Of a DNA stretch of 23,125 nt, positions 15,094-22,992 are shown one piece after another. Position 1 is the stretch's first letter. Every line of letters starts with the position of its first letter. The position numbers and the translations under genes were made by a program. This DNA comes from Candidatus Merdimorpha stercoravium (GTDB lineage: Bacteria; Bacteroidota; Bacteroidia; Flavobacteriales; UBA1820): NCBI GenBank assembly GCA_018715295.1, contig DVLY01000135.1, positions 1 through 23,125 of the forward strand, in the 5' to 3' direction. The notes under the pieces were generated by a model that was not told the DNA's origin, did not search any database, and saw only the letters and a program-made list of their open reading frames with translations.

Positions 15094-16647
15094 ATGCAAA
15101 AGATATCACGACTTTTCAGCAAGATTACACTCGGTTTGGCGGCCCTGCTCCTGGGAGGTTCCCTGGCGGGGCAAAGCATGAACGATATTTACAACCTCCA
15201 ACGTTCCTCCATCCTCTACGGAACACCCCGTTTCATGGGCATGGGAGGGGCTTTCGGAGCGCTGGGCGGCGAGTTGTCCTCCACCCAGATCAACCCGGCG
15301 GGAGGTGCCGTGGCAATCAAAAGCGAGGTGAGCATTACCTTCGGGCCGGAATGGTACGACAACTCGACCACCTTTTACGGAAGCAAAGCGACTGCGAGCC
15401 CCGATTCCAAGTTTTCCCTGTTCCAAGGGGGAGCCAACTTCGTGTTCGTCAATGACAACCCGTATTCCTCCATCGCAGGATTCAACGTGGGGATCAACTA
15501 CAGCCGCCGCCACAACTTCAACAACGAATTCAGCGTCGAAGGGCGCAACCGCACCATCACCGACTGGCTCGAAGGCATACCGATCGGCTCCTCGCTGGTG
15601 GAGAGCTTTTTCCGCAATGCCATCGACGGGGTCAATGGCACGGTAACCTCCCTGGCAACGGACCTGGGGGTGCTGGAGGTCGTAGGCAACGACATCTTCC
15701 CCTCGGCCGACTACCTGAACATCGACCAGATCGCCCGGATCGCCACTTCGGGATATTCGGCGGTAGCGACTTTCTCGGCCGGCATGAACCTGAACAACCG
15801 CGTGTACCTGGGCATCGGGTTCGACTACTATTCGCTGGAGTTGGACAACAACAACATCCAGATGGACGAATACGGCTATACGCCCAACGATTCCTATCTC
15901 TTCGGAGGGCTTTCCAACCTGTATTACGACCGGTTCTCGGGACAGACCGGTTGGGGTAGCTCCGTTACGCTGGGGATCATCGGCCGGGTAACCGATGCGT
16001 TCCGGTTGGGATTCTCGTGGAAATCGCCGACCCGTTTCTACATCGACGAAAGTTACAGCTATGCGATGGGGGCCAAGTTTTTCGACGGAACGCTCAACGA
16101 GGGTTCGGAAAACCCGACTTACTACTATCCCAACTCGTACAGTTTCAAAACGCCCTCGGAGTGGACTTTCAGTGCAGCTTACGTACTGGGGCAATACGGG
16201 ATGGTCAGTGTGGACTACATGCTGAAGGACTTTTCCAAGATGCGTTTCAAGAGCAGCGGTTTCGAGGCGGAGAACCAGATCATCGCCGACCAGATGCAGA
16301 TCGCGCATACGGTCCGCGTGGGTGCCGAGGTGCGCTTGTTCCCGGTGAGCCTGCGCGTGGGATTCAACTACAGTTCCTCGCCGTACAAGGACCTCGTGGT
16401 GCAGCGCGTGAGCCAAGCCGTGGCCGGACAGTACATCTACCCCACCCTCGCGCAAGGTACGGGGGATACGATGGGCTTCTCGGCCGGTGCGGGATACTCC
16501 ATCGGCAATTTCCTGACCATAGACCTGACCTATGTGAACAATTCGTACAAGACCTACACCTATCTGTACGAGCCGCAACTCACCGACCCGATAGAAAACG
16601 ACATCACGGAGCAATACGTGGCCATCGGCGCTACCTTGCGTTTCTGA
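15094..16647 (+). CDS. FadL/OmpP1-like outer-membrane beta-barrel protein
   Basis: A 517-residue outer-membrane barrel resembling the FadL/OmpP1/TodX group, which passes hydrophobic compounds. A signal peptide ends near LAGQ. The conserved N-terminal plug region reads RFMGMGGAFGALGGELSSTQINPAGGA, with the typical NPAG motif. Many alternating beta strands with aromatic girdles follow, and the last residue is Phe (GATLRF), the usual signal for barrel insertion. It starts at an ATG 33 bases after the lipoprotein gene, with which it probably forms an operon, and is followed by a strong bidirectional terminator. The transported compound is unknown; proteins of this kind are often labelled hemin receptors without proof. 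Confidence 0.82.
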   Translation: MQKISRLFSKITLGLAALLLGGSLAGQSMNDIYNLQRSSILYGTPRFMGMGGAFGALGGELSSTQINPAGGAVAIKSEVSITFGPEWYDNSTTFYGSKATASPDSKFSLFQGGANFVFVNDNPYSSIAGFNVGINYSRRHNFNNEFSVEGRNRTITDWLEGIPIGSSLVESFFRNAIDGVNGTVTSLATDLGVLEVVGNDIFPSADYLNIDQIARIATSGYSAVATFSAGMNLNNRVYLGIGFDYYSLELDNNNIQMDEYGYTPNDSYLFGGLSNLYYDRFSGQTGWGSSVTLGIIGRVTDAFRLGFSWKSPTRFYIDESYSYAMGAKFFDGTLNEGSENPTYYYPNSYSFKTPSEWTFSAAYVLGQYGMVSVDYMLKDFSKMRFKSSGFEAENQIIADQMQIAHTVRVGAEVRLFPVSLRVGFNYSSSPYKDLVVQRVSQAVAGQYIYPTLAQGTGDTMGFSAGAGYSIGNFLTIDLTYVNNSYKTYTYLYEPQLTDPIENDITEQYVAIGATLRF

Positions 16648-16677
16648 TGCCCCGGGGTGCCCGTGATAGGGTGCGTG

Positions 16678-16725
16678 GGACAAAAAAAGCCCGCAGGCCT
16701 TTCGGCCTGCGGGCTTTTTTTGTCC
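16678..16725. terminator. Perfect bidirectional terminator
   Basis: Arms of 22 bases (GGACAAAAAAAGCCCGCAGG... and complement) around loop TTTC, with the A-run on one side and T-run on the other, so it works in both directions. It lies between the OMP gene and pssA, which converge. Confidence 0.95.
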
Positions 16726-16736
16726 GACGCGACGCC

Positions 16737-17483
16737 TTATCGGGAAGCCGACACTGTGCGATCCTTCCAACACAAGGACATCAGCAGGTAGATGAGGATC
16801 ACGATGGGAAACGCACGAAATCCACACGTAAGGATCAAGCCGGCCGCCAGGGCGATGAGCACCCAGCGTTTTTCATTGCCCTGCCATCTGAAAGTCTTGA
16901 ACTTCAAAGCAAAGAGCGGTATCTCACTCACCAGCAGCCCCGAGAGGACCACCGTCAGGCCCAGCAGCACCCAGTAGCACGAAAGCAGCTCGCCGGCCCA
17001 GCCCCACCGGGCGACAAAAGGCAGGAAAACCACCACCAGTCCGCAGGCCGGGGTAGGAAGACCGATGAACGATTCGCTCTGGCGGGTGTCGAGGTTGAAT
17101 TTGGCCAGACGAAGTGCCGAGAAAAGGACGATGAGCACCGCCGGGGCCGAAGCCAACTGCAGGGGCGATACGGGCACGACGGCCGAGAGCGGTTCGGCGG
17201 AAAAGTTCCCGGCGAGGGCTTCCTGCATCAGTTTGTACATCACCGTAGCGGGCAACAGCCCCGAGGTGATGCAATCGGCCAGCGAATCCAGTTCCCGGCC
17301 TATCTCGCTTTTGACATGGAGCATCCGGGCGGCGAATCCGTCGAAAAAGTCGAAAGTGATCCCCGCCAGGAACATCCATCCTGCCTGGAGGAAATACCCG
17401 TTGTAGGCCAAGGCAACGGCTACCACGCCGCAGGTAAGGTTGCACAGGGTGAGAAAATTCGGGATGTGTCTTTTTATCTGCAT
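16737..17483 (-). CDS. pssA: CDP-diacylglycerol--serine O-phosphatidyltransferase
   Basis: A 248-residue integral membrane enzyme that makes phosphatidylserine, the precursor of phosphatidylethanolamine. The CDP-alcohol phosphotransferase motif D-G-x2-A-R-x8-G-x3-D-x3-D is complete at Asp48, Gly49, Ala52, Arg53, Gly62, Asp66 and Asp70. Several hydrophobic helices follow. It starts at an ATG and lies 30 bases after rmuC on the same strand, so the two are likely co-transcribed. The decarboxylase gene psd, often a partner in this phylum, is not in the window. Confidence 0.94.
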   Translation of the reverse strand: MQIKRHIPNFLTLCNLTCGVVAVALAYNGYFLQAGWMFLAGITFDFFDGFAARMLHVKSEIGRELDSLADCITSGLLPATVMYKLMQEALAGNFSAEPLSAVVPVSPLQLASAPAVLIVLFSALRLAKFNLDTRQSESFIGLPTPACGLVVVFLPFVARWGWAGELLSCYWVLLGLTVVLSGLLVSEIPLFALKFKTFRWQGNEKRWVLIALAAGLILTCGFRAFPIVILIYLLMSLCWKDRTVSASR

Positions 17484-17513
17484 CGTCGAAATGGTTTTAT
17501 CGGACAGGTTGCT

Positions 17514-18824
17514 TTACAGGGCTTCTTCCTCCCCATCGTCTTCCGGGGCGGCATCGAGTCCGAGCAGGTGCTGCGCCTGCGCCCCGTCGATGGTCTCCAA
17601 TCCCCGCAGGCGGATATTCATCTTGTTGACCCGGGTGGTGCGCAGTTTTCCCAGGGTGTTCTGCGCCTTGTTCACCTGGTCGTACACCTGGTCGAGTACC
17701 GTGCTGAAATTGCCGAATTCGGTCTTGACGGCCGAGAGCGTCTTCCAGATTTCGTCGCTGCGCTTGGTGATGGCCAAGGTGCGGAAACCCATCTGAAGGC
17801 TGTTGAGAAAAGCCGCCAGGGTCGTCGGGCCGGTAATGGTTACCTTGTACGCGCGCTGGAGTTCCTCGAAAAAGCCCGGTTCGCGCAGCACTTCGGCGTA
17901 GATGGCCTCCACCGGCATGAACATAATGGCGAAGTTGGTCGTATAGGGCGGTTCGATGTACTTGTCGTGGATCTCCTTGGCGAAAATCCGCACGCGTCCC
18001 AGCAGGTTCTTGCGGGCGGCGGCGACCCGTTCCGGGTCGCCGGCCTCCGAAGCGTTGACCAGGAGTTCGTAGTCCTCCTTGGGGAATTTCGCGTCGATGG
18101 GCAGGTAAACCGGTACGTCCGACGAATCGCTGCCCGGCAGCTTGACGGCGTACTCCACCACGTTGGACGCCTTGGCGGGATTGGGATGGACGTTCTGCCC
18201 GTACTGATCGGGGGAAAGCATCTGCTGGAGGATATTGCCCAACTGGTATTCGCCCCACGTGCCGCGTATCTTCACGTTGGTGAGTACGTTTTTCAGATCG
18301 CCTACGTTCACCGCCAGGGAGTGCATCTCGCCCAAACCCTTGTGGACGGTTTCCAACTGGTCGGTTACCCGTTTGAACGATTCGGTGAGGCGTTTTTCGA
18401 GGGTGCTCTGCAGTTTTTCATCCACCGTGAGCCGCATCCGTTCGAGTTGTTTTTCGTTGTCCTCGCGAATGCCCTGGAGTTTGGTTTCGAGGGTGAGGGT
18501 GTTTTCTTTCAGCGCGCGGGCTACGGCTTCGTTCTGTTCCTTGAGAAAGAGCGCCATCTTGTCCATCCGTTCGCCGAGCGACTGGACGAGCAGCTGGAAG
18601 TCCTCGCGCGAACGCGACTCCTGGCGCGCCATATCGTCCTTGAGTTCGGTCTGAAAACGGGAAAGCGTCCCGGCCGATTCGTCCCGCGCCGTGCGGTTTT
18701 CCTCGCGCACCGTCCGCTCTATCCGTTCGGCATCCTCCCGGAACGAAGCCGGACGCTGCCGCAACCCCAGCACCACCAGGACTATCAGCAACACGAGAGC
18801 CACCCAAAGCAAAATCTCCACCAT
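17514..18824 (-). CDS. rmuC: DNA recombination protein RmuC
   Basis: A 436-residue RmuC-family protein, linked in E. coli to limiting inversions at short inverted repeats and thought to be a nuclease. A membrane helix at about 4-20 is followed by a long charged coiled coil (about 25-200). The RmuC domain then contains GTWGEYQLGNIL and YLPIDAKFPKEDYELL, parts of the conserved restriction-endonuclease-like core, and a C-terminal helical region. The ATG is preceded by AGGAGA about ten bases upstream, an unusual Shine-Dalgarno-like sequence for this phylum. It is followed by pssA after 30 bases. Confidence 0.93.
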   Translation of the reverse strand: MVEILLWVALVLLIVLVVLGLRQRPASFREDAERIERTVREENRTARDESAGTLSRFQTELKDDMARQESRSREDFQLLVQSLGERMDKMALFLKEQNEAVARALKENTLTLETKLQGIREDNEKQLERMRLTVDEKLQSTLEKRLTESFKRVTDQLETVHKGLGEMHSLAVNVGDLKNVLTNVKIRGTWGEYQLGNILQQMLSPDQYGQNVHPNPAKASNVVEYAVKLPGSDSSDVPVYLPIDAKFPKEDYELLVNASEAGDPERVAAARKNLLGRVRIFAKEIHDKYIEPPYTTNFAIMFMPVEAIYAEVLREPGFFEELQRAYKVTITGPTTLAAFLNSLQMGFRTLAITKRSDEIWKTLSAVKTEFGNFSTVLDQVYDQVNKAQNTLGKLRTTRVNKMNIRLRGLETIDGAQAQHLLGLDAAPEDDGEEEAL

Positions 18825-18899
18825 TTTTTTTAGTTCTCCTATTTATATGTGTACTTCCTTTCGTTTACCTCCTACCCTGATTTATCCTGTCGTCGGGCG

Positions 18900-18919
18900 A
18901 AAAACGAGGGGACTCCCCT
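18900..18919 (-). terminator. Candidate terminator after the S1/P1 nuclease
   Basis: On the minus strand, AGGGG and CCCCT pair around a 3-base loop and are followed by CG and five T. It is 11 bases past the nuclease stop codon. The stem is short, so strength is uncertain. Confidence 0.5.
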
Positions 18920-18930
18920 GCCCCGTGCCT

Positions 18931-19725
18931 TCAGCGCACACGGCCGTCGCCATAGATTTCCTCCAGCAGGCGGGCCAGGCGCAAACCGGCCTGCAGGAAC
19001 TGTTGCTTGACCGCCGGGGCGTACTGGAAACAGTAATCGTAAGAATAATTACCTCCGGAGGGGGTATTGGCGTAGATGTCCTCGCAAAGGGCCATCGTCT
19101 GCTCCATCCACTCCATCACCGAGAGTTGGGTGATCCGGCGGATCTGTTCCGGGGTGAGATTCCTGTCGATGTTCTCCGTCCACTCGGAGTAGCTCCAGGG
19201 GCGGCACGAGTCCACCAGTTTGCTGTCCCAGACGCTGTGCAGGTTGGTCGGTTGGCCGAACCACTGGACGGGGATGCGGTTTCCCCCCAGATCGTCCCGG
19301 TGGCCTACGTGCATCGGGCAATGCAGGTCGCCCACCAGGTGGATGAGCAGCATCAGGTTTACTTTTTCCTGTTCTGCGGACAGGGTATCGCTCTTGAGGG
19401 CCTCGACGATCTCGAGCAGTTTGACGTACACATCGCCGGCGGGGTCTTTGGGCATCGTCTGATAGGTGTAGCCCGGATCGACATTGACGAAATGCCACGT
19501 GGCGGTATGGGCATACCGGGGGTCTTTGCGTACGTTGTCCGCCCAGGAGGAGACGTCCACCATCGTTTCCCCACCCAGGACGGCGTCGATCTTCTGCGCC
19601 GTTTTCTTGGAGATGTGGCGGGCGGCGATGTCGGCCACCACCGCATGGCCTTTCGGCCCCCAGGCAAAGGACAGGTTGACGGCGGCCAGGACGGCAGCCA
19701 GGATCATCAATACTCTTGTTTTCAT
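18931..19725 (-). CDS. Secreted S1/P1-type zinc nuclease
   Basis: A 264-residue single-strand nuclease/3'-nucleotidase family protein acting outside the cytoplasm. The signal peptide ends at SFA so that the mature protein begins with Trp22, as required because this tryptophan's amino group binds zinc. All nine zinc ligands can be placed: Trp22, His27, Asp63, His78, His129, Asp133, His139, His163 and Asp167, with family spacing (for example H-x3-D and H-x3-D in the last two pairs). I use the ATG of MKTRVLM; the longer frame upstream has no signal character and runs through the gap behind the ferredoxin terminator. Likely use: breaking down nucleic acid for phosphate or nucleosides. Confidence 0.94.
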   Translation of the reverse strand: MKTRVLMILAAVLAAVNLSFAWGPKGHAVVADIAARHISKKTAQKIDAVLGGETMVDVSSWADNVRKDPRYAHTATWHFVNVDPGYTYQTMPKDPAGDVYVKLLEIVEALKSDTLSAEQEKVNLMLLIHLVGDLHCPMHVGHRDDLGGNRIPVQWFGQPTNLHSVWDSKLVDSCRPWSYSEWTENIDRNLTPEQIRRITQLSVMEWMEQTMALCEDIYANTPSGGNYSYDYCFQYAPAVKQQFLQAGLRLARLLEEIYGDGRVR

Positions 19726-19804
19726 GCGTTTATTCAATTGTTCGTTCGGCAACTTCGGCGGGATTCCGCCGGAGTAAAAGTACGGCATCCCGGCGAAAAA
19801 AGCC

Positions 19805-19848
19805 AATAAAAAAACACCCGGAGCGTTTGGATAAGGACTCTCCGGGCG
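19805..19848 (-). terminator. Rho-independent terminator after the ferredoxin gene
   Basis: On the minus strand, CGCCCGGAG pairs with CTCCGGGTG (one G-T wobble) around a 16-base loop and is followed by seven T. It lies 40 bases past the ferredoxin stop codon. Confidence 0.85.
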
Positions 19849-19887
19849 TTTTCGAAACAAACCTCTGGTGCTAAGAGAAGTTTTCTT

Positions 19888-20178
19888 TTAAGGATGAAGC
19901 TCCTTGTAGCGGGCTTCGAGCTGTTCGCGGGTCATCGGGTTGGATTCGTCTACCTGGCAGCTTTCCGTCGGGCAGACACCCTGACACTGGGGCTCGTCGA
20001 AGAAGCCGACGCACTCGGTGCATTTGTCCGGGGCCACGTAGTAGTGGTCGTCGCTCAATGCGGGATGCGTCTCTCCGTTGAGTTCCCATTCGACTCCGCC
20101 TTCATAAATCGCGCCGTTGGGGCACTCTGCAGCGCAAGCGCCACAGCTGATGCATTCGTCGATAATGTGAATTGGCAT
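19888..20178 (-). CDS. 2[4Fe-4S] ferredoxin, Alvin type
   Basis: A 96-residue electron carrier with two cysteine clusters. The first is C9-x2-C12-x2-C15-x3-C19-P. The second is C53-x2-C56-x8-C65-x3-C69-P, the longer spacing seen in Allochromatium-type ferredoxins, and it has a C-terminal tail as they do. Such low-potential ferredoxins serve oxidoreductases of anaerobes. It starts at an ATG, has its own excellent promoter and its own terminator, so it is a single-gene unit although fabK lies just upstream on the same strand. Confidence 0.95.
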   Translation of the reverse strand: MPIHIIDECISCGACAAECPNGAIYEGGVEWELNGETHPALSDDHYYVAPDKCTECVGFFDEPQCQGVCPTESCQVDESNPMTREQLEARYKELHP

Positions 20179-20230
20179 AAATTGATGTGGTTTACTGTTA
20201 ATAAATAATGATCCTCTGTATTTAATTCGA

Positions 20231-20261
20231 CAAATTTATGAAACCCGGCAAAAGTTCCAAA
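20231..20261 (-). promoter_or_regulatory. Consensus Bacteroidetes promoter of the ferredoxin gene
   Basis: On the minus strand, TTTG (20258-20261), exactly 19 bases, then TAAATTTG (20231-20238). Both boxes match the consensus without a mismatch. The start of transcription should lie about 45-50 bases upstream of the ATG. This is the clearest promoter in the window. Confidence 0.82.
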
Positions 20262-20288
20262 CAAAAATGCGTTAAAAACGTCTTTTTT

Positions 20289-21236
20289 TCAAAAACCGGG
20301 TTCGTTCAGACGGTTTACCGCCTTGTGATACTGTTCGATAAGCATCTGCACCGTTTCGGCCGCCGAAATACGCCGGGAGATGGTGGAAGCCGCCTGCCCG
20401 ATCTCGAGTTCGCCCTCGTCCAGATCGCCCTCGAAGATACCCCGCCGGGCCCGTCCTTTGCCCAACAGTTCGCGCAAACGCTCTACGTCCGCCCCGTCGG
20501 CATAGGCCTGCTGCACCTGTTCGTAGAAACGGTTCTTGAGCAGACGCACCGGAGCCAGTTCCTTGAGGGTGAGCATCGTATCGCCGTCGCCGGCCTCGAT
20601 CACCGCCTGCTTGAACGCGTCGCTGGCCGAGCTCTCGTGCGTAACGGCAAAGAGCGACCCGACCTGCACTCCGTCGGCTCCCATCGCCATAGCGGCCGCC
20701 ATCGCACCGCCCGAGGCGATGCCTCCGGCTGCCAGCACCGGGATGTTCACGGCCGAGACCACCGCCGGGACAAGGGCCATGGTAGCCGTTTCCTCGCGCC
20801 CGTTGTGTCCTCCGGCTTCGAAACCTTCGGCCACCACCGCATCCACGCCGGCGCTTTCCGCCTTGCGGGCAAAACGTACGCTGGAGACTACATGCACGAC
20901 GGTAAAACCTTTGGCTTTGAGCATGGGGGTAAACGAAGCGGGATTGCCGGCCGAGGTGAAGATGATCTTGACACCCTCCTGCTCCATCACCTCGATGGTT
21001 TGGTCCACCTTGGAATAAAGCATCGGTACGTTGACCCCGAAAGGTTTGTCGGTGAGGGTCTTGGCTTTGCGGATATGTTCCCGCAGCAGTTCGGCGGGCA
21101 TCGAACCCGAGCCGATAAGTCCCAAACCTCCGGCCTGGGAAACGGCAGCGGCCAGTTTTGCTCCGCTGATCCAGACCATACCGCCTTGGACGATCGGATA
21201 CCGGATGCCGAACAGTTTGCAAATCGCGTTTTCCAT
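20289..21236 (-). CDS. fabK: FabK-like enoyl-ACP reductase / nitronate monooxygenase-family flavoprotein
   Basis: A 315-residue FMN TIM-barrel protein. FabK reduces trans-2-enoyl-ACP in the last step of fatty-acid elongation; nitronate monooxygenases share the fold. The N-terminal PIVQGGM is at about 14-20, the EAGGHNG loop with His144 at 140-146, and the phosphate-binding LAAGGIASGGAM at about 168-179 with GADGVQVGS following. Length and the GGH position match FabK. I start at the ATG of MENAICKL: the frame is open back to 21407, but that extension is encoded by the repeat array and lies upstream of the promoter. No acp or fab genes are adjacent, so the nitronate alternative is not excluded. 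Confidence 0.85.
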   Translation of the reverse strand: MENAICKLFGIRYPIVQGGMVWISGAKLAAAVSQAGGLGLIGSGSMPAELLREHIRKAKTLTDKPFGVNVPMLYSKVDQTIEVMEQEGVKIIFTSAGNPASFTPMLKAKGFTVVHVVSSVRFARKAESAGVDAVVAEGFEAGGHNGREETATMALVPAVVSAVNIPVLAAGGIASGGAMAAAMAMGADGVQVGSLFAVTHESSASDAFKQAVIEAGDGDTMLTLKELAPVRLLKNRFYEQVQQAYADGADVERLRELLGKGRARRGIFEGDLDEGELEIGQAASTISRRISAAETVQMLIEQYHKAVNRLNEPGF

Positions 21237-21333
21237 CGTTTTTCGTTTTTTTGTCAGTTTATTTCTCCTGCGGAGGCTGTGTCCTCTCGTACAAGTACAG
21301 CCTGTAAGGAACAACACGAGCCGAGCGATGCGC

Positions 21334-21365
21334 CAAAAATAGTGAAAGGCGAGCGCTGTGGCAAG
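21334..21365 (-). promoter_or_regulatory. Promoter of fabK at the edge of the repeat array
   Basis: On the minus strand the -7 box is TATTTTTG (21334-21341). CTTG at 20 bases spacing (21362-21365) or TTGC at 19 could be the -33 box. The promoter leaves a leader of about 90 bases. As at 8060-8090, the -33 region is inside the first repeat unit and the -7 box sits at its outer border. Confidence 0.6.
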
Positions 21366-21605
21366 AGGGAAAACGAAGTTTTCGCTCCGGACACAGCCGA
21401 GCCGCATCCTGTTTTATCCAAAAACAGGGAAAGGCGAGCGCAAAGTCGAGAGGGAAAACGAAGTTTTCGCTCCGGACACAGCCGAGCCGCATCCTGTTTT
21501 ATCCCAAAACAGGGAAAGGCGAGCGCTGTGGCCGTGGGGGAAAACGAAGTTTTCGCTCCGGACACAGCCGAGCCGCATCCTGTTTTATCCAAAAACAGGG
21601 AAAGG
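21344..21605. repeat. Tandem array of three 85-bp structured repeat units
   Basis: Units run 21344-21428 (85 bp), 21429-21513 (85 bp) and 21514-21599 (86 bp), then a fragment GAAAGG begins a fourth. Most differences sit in one short window near the start of each unit (about positions 13-25). Each unit has GAAAACGAAGTTTTC in the middle and CCTGTTTT/AAAACAGG (8-bp stem, 5-base loop) at its end. Unit 1 adds GCTGTG/CACAGC and GAG/CTC around the central stem. Related, more diverged units are at 8070-8236. Open frames across the array on both strands are artefacts of its 85-base period and have no protein-like features. Confidence 0.95.
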
Positions 21606-21782
21606 CCTGTTCCCGTCATATCCCCACAACGGGAAAAGTGGCAAAAGTTCTTCCCGGACAGGGATTACCGAAGGCTTTCGAAACAACAAAGGGCTGTCCT
21701 GCAGAAGGAAGAGCGCCTTCACCGGGTATTGTCCTTCAAGAAGCTATTGGAAAACAAAAAAATACTTTCTGAAAATAAAAAA
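21606..21782. other. Gap between the repeat array and RNase P RNA
   Basis: A hairpin TTCCCGT/ACGGGAA with a 12-base loop (21610-21635) follows the array directly and may be a worn repeat end. The rest is AT-rich towards RNase P. I see no gene; a lysine-rich plus-strand frame here runs on into the antisense of RNase P RNA and is not credible. Confidence 0.5.
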
Positions 21783-22171
21783 CGACAGGCCTGTAAGCCG
21801 GGTTCTGTACCGTCGGGAAGTCCCGCCGGCTCCCATCATTTATCTGGGACTACGGTCGCCCGCAGCCTCTATCTGCCTACCCCCCGAAAAACAGAGCACG
21901 GGCAGCACTCCGCCCCGAAGGGCTTTTCGGTATACGCGGCATTTCACCCCGTAAGGTTTGCACGGCTCGCCGTGTCGCCACGGCGACGGTGGGCTCTTAC
22001 CCCGCCTTTTCACCCTTACCGCCCCGCAAGCGGGGAGGCGGTTGTTTTCTGTTGCACTGTCTGTGGCGCAGGAGATGCCTCCCGCACCCCTTCCCGTTAG
22101 GAAGTACGGCGCCCTGCGGTGCCCGGACTTTCCTCGCATACATGCAGCATGCGCGATGGGACGGCCTGTCG
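21783..22171 (-). ncRNA. rnpB: RNase P RNA (bacterial type A)
   Basis: The catalytic RNA of RNase P, which trims tRNA 5' leaders. On the minus strand it begins with CGACAGGCC and ends with GGCCTGTCG, forming helix P1. The universal 5' segment GAGGAAAGTCCGGGC is at 22121-22135 and its P4 partner ACAGAACCCGGCTTA is at 21794-21808. GGTAAGAGCCCACCG and GCAAACC, conserved in the specificity domain, are between them. A T-run (21777-21782) follows P1. About 389 nt, within the usual range. Ends are accurate to a few bases. Confidence 0.96.
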
Positions 22172-22177
22172 TAGGAA

Positions 22178-22185
22178 CAAAGGTA
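22178..22185 (-). promoter_or_regulatory. -7 box of rnpB
   Basis: TACCTTTG on the minus strand, an exact -7 match, about seven bases before the first base of helix P1, as expected for a start at the mature 5' end. No clear -33 box. Confidence 0.65.
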
Positions 22186-22249
22186 TAAATTTTAAGAATA
22201 ATTAGGCCTACTTATGACAGTTTTAGTATACACCTTTCCAAAAATATCG

Positions 22250-22257
22250 TACATTTG
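22250..22257 (+). promoter_or_regulatory. -7 box of the DUF4251 gene
   Basis: TACATTTG matches TAnnTTTG, 81 bases upstream of the ATG, in an AT-rich gap divergent from rnpB. The nearest T-rich -33 candidate is about 25 bases upstream, which is long. Confidence 0.5.
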
Positions 22258-22338
22258 TTAGGTTCTCCATCGGGTGAACTATCCTTCCCCGAGGAAAACA
22301 CAAACAAAATTCAATACAACCAAACCCTAAACAAAACC

Positions 22339-22935
22339 ATGAAAAAAATTCTCTTGATGGCCGCACTCTTATTCTTCGCTATAAATGCGGTCGAAGCACA
22401 AACCACGGATAAACAGGCCAAAAAAGAAGCCAAAGCCCAGGCCAAGGCTCAACGCGATGCCGAGCGCGACGCGCAGGATGCGATGATAAAGACCGAGGAA
22501 ATGCAGGACTTCCTGGCAGCCAAAAAAGCCATCGTAGCCCGCGACTTCGTTCTGGAAGGCAGCCAAATCATGTTCCGCAGCGGACAGAGTTTCTTCGTGA
22601 ACGCCTACACCAACTTTATCAGCCTGCAAGGCGACCAGGCCACCGTGCAGATCGCCTCGATGCAAGGCAACGGCCTCAACGGTTTCGGAGGGGTAACCGT
22701 CAATGGCACCATCTCCAATCCCCGCTACAACGTAGCCAACAACGGAGACGTAAGTTTCAGTTTCTCTGTATCCGGCCCGCAGATCTCGGCCACGGTCGAC
22801 ATCACCCTGCCGCACGGATCCAACTCGGCCATGGCCGCCATCCAGCCCAACTTCAGCGGACAACGCATGACCATGAACGGCAAACTGCTGCCTTACGAAG
22901 ACTCCAAAGTCCTGCGGGGAGCCAGCAAACTGTAA
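22339..22935 (+). CDS. Secreted DUF4251 domain protein
   Basis: A 198-residue exported protein of a family common in Bacteroidetes but without a known role. I start at the ATG of MKKILLM, which gives a signal peptide ending near VEA-Q; the longer frame upstream has none. A Lys/Ala/Arg/Asp-rich helical stretch (about 24-55) precedes the DUF4251 domain, recognised by FVLEGSQIMFRSGQSFFVN, NFISLQGDQATVQIAS and the glycine-rich GLNGFGGVTVNGTIS. It is expected in the periplasm. A strong terminator follows 28 bases after the stop codon, so it is a single-gene unit. Confidence 0.88.
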   Translation: MKKILLMAALLFFAINAVEAQTTDKQAKKEAKAQAKAQRDAERDAQDAMIKTEEMQDFLAAKKAIVARDFVLEGSQIMFRSGQSFFVNAYTNFISLQGDQATVQIASMQGNGLNGFGGVTVNGTISNPRYNVANNGDVSFSFSVSGPQISATVDITLPHGSNSAMAAIQPNFSGQRMTMNGKLLPYEDSKVLRGASKL

Positions 22936-22963
22936 CCCTGTTCGAATCTTTTGCAACCGAATG

Positions 22964-22992
22964 CCGCGCCCCTGCCGGGGCGCGGTTTTTTA
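22964..22992 (+). terminator. Rho-independent terminator after the DUF4251 gene
   Basis: CCGCGCCCC and GGGGCGCGG pair around loop TGCC and are followed by TTTTTTATT. Confidence 0.93.

Noticed and set aside
16017..18833. 938-residue plus-strand frame
   Set aside because: It begins inside the OMP gene, crosses a strong terminator and runs antisense to pssA and rmuC, both of which are certain.
21344..21605. CRISPR array as an explanation for the tandem repeats
   Set aside because: Units are about 85 bp with no unique spacers; nearly the whole unit is repeated and no cas gene is near.
21714..21790. Lysine-rich plus-strand peptide between the array and rnpB
   Set aside because: No start codon or ribosome site of note, and it continues into structured RNA sequence on the opposite strand.
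20238..22100. Long plus-strand frame across fabK, the repeat array and RNase P RNA
   Set aside because: It is antisense to fabK, follows the repeat through three units and then runs into the antisense of rnpB, ending in the well-known false peptide ACKPGSVPSG.
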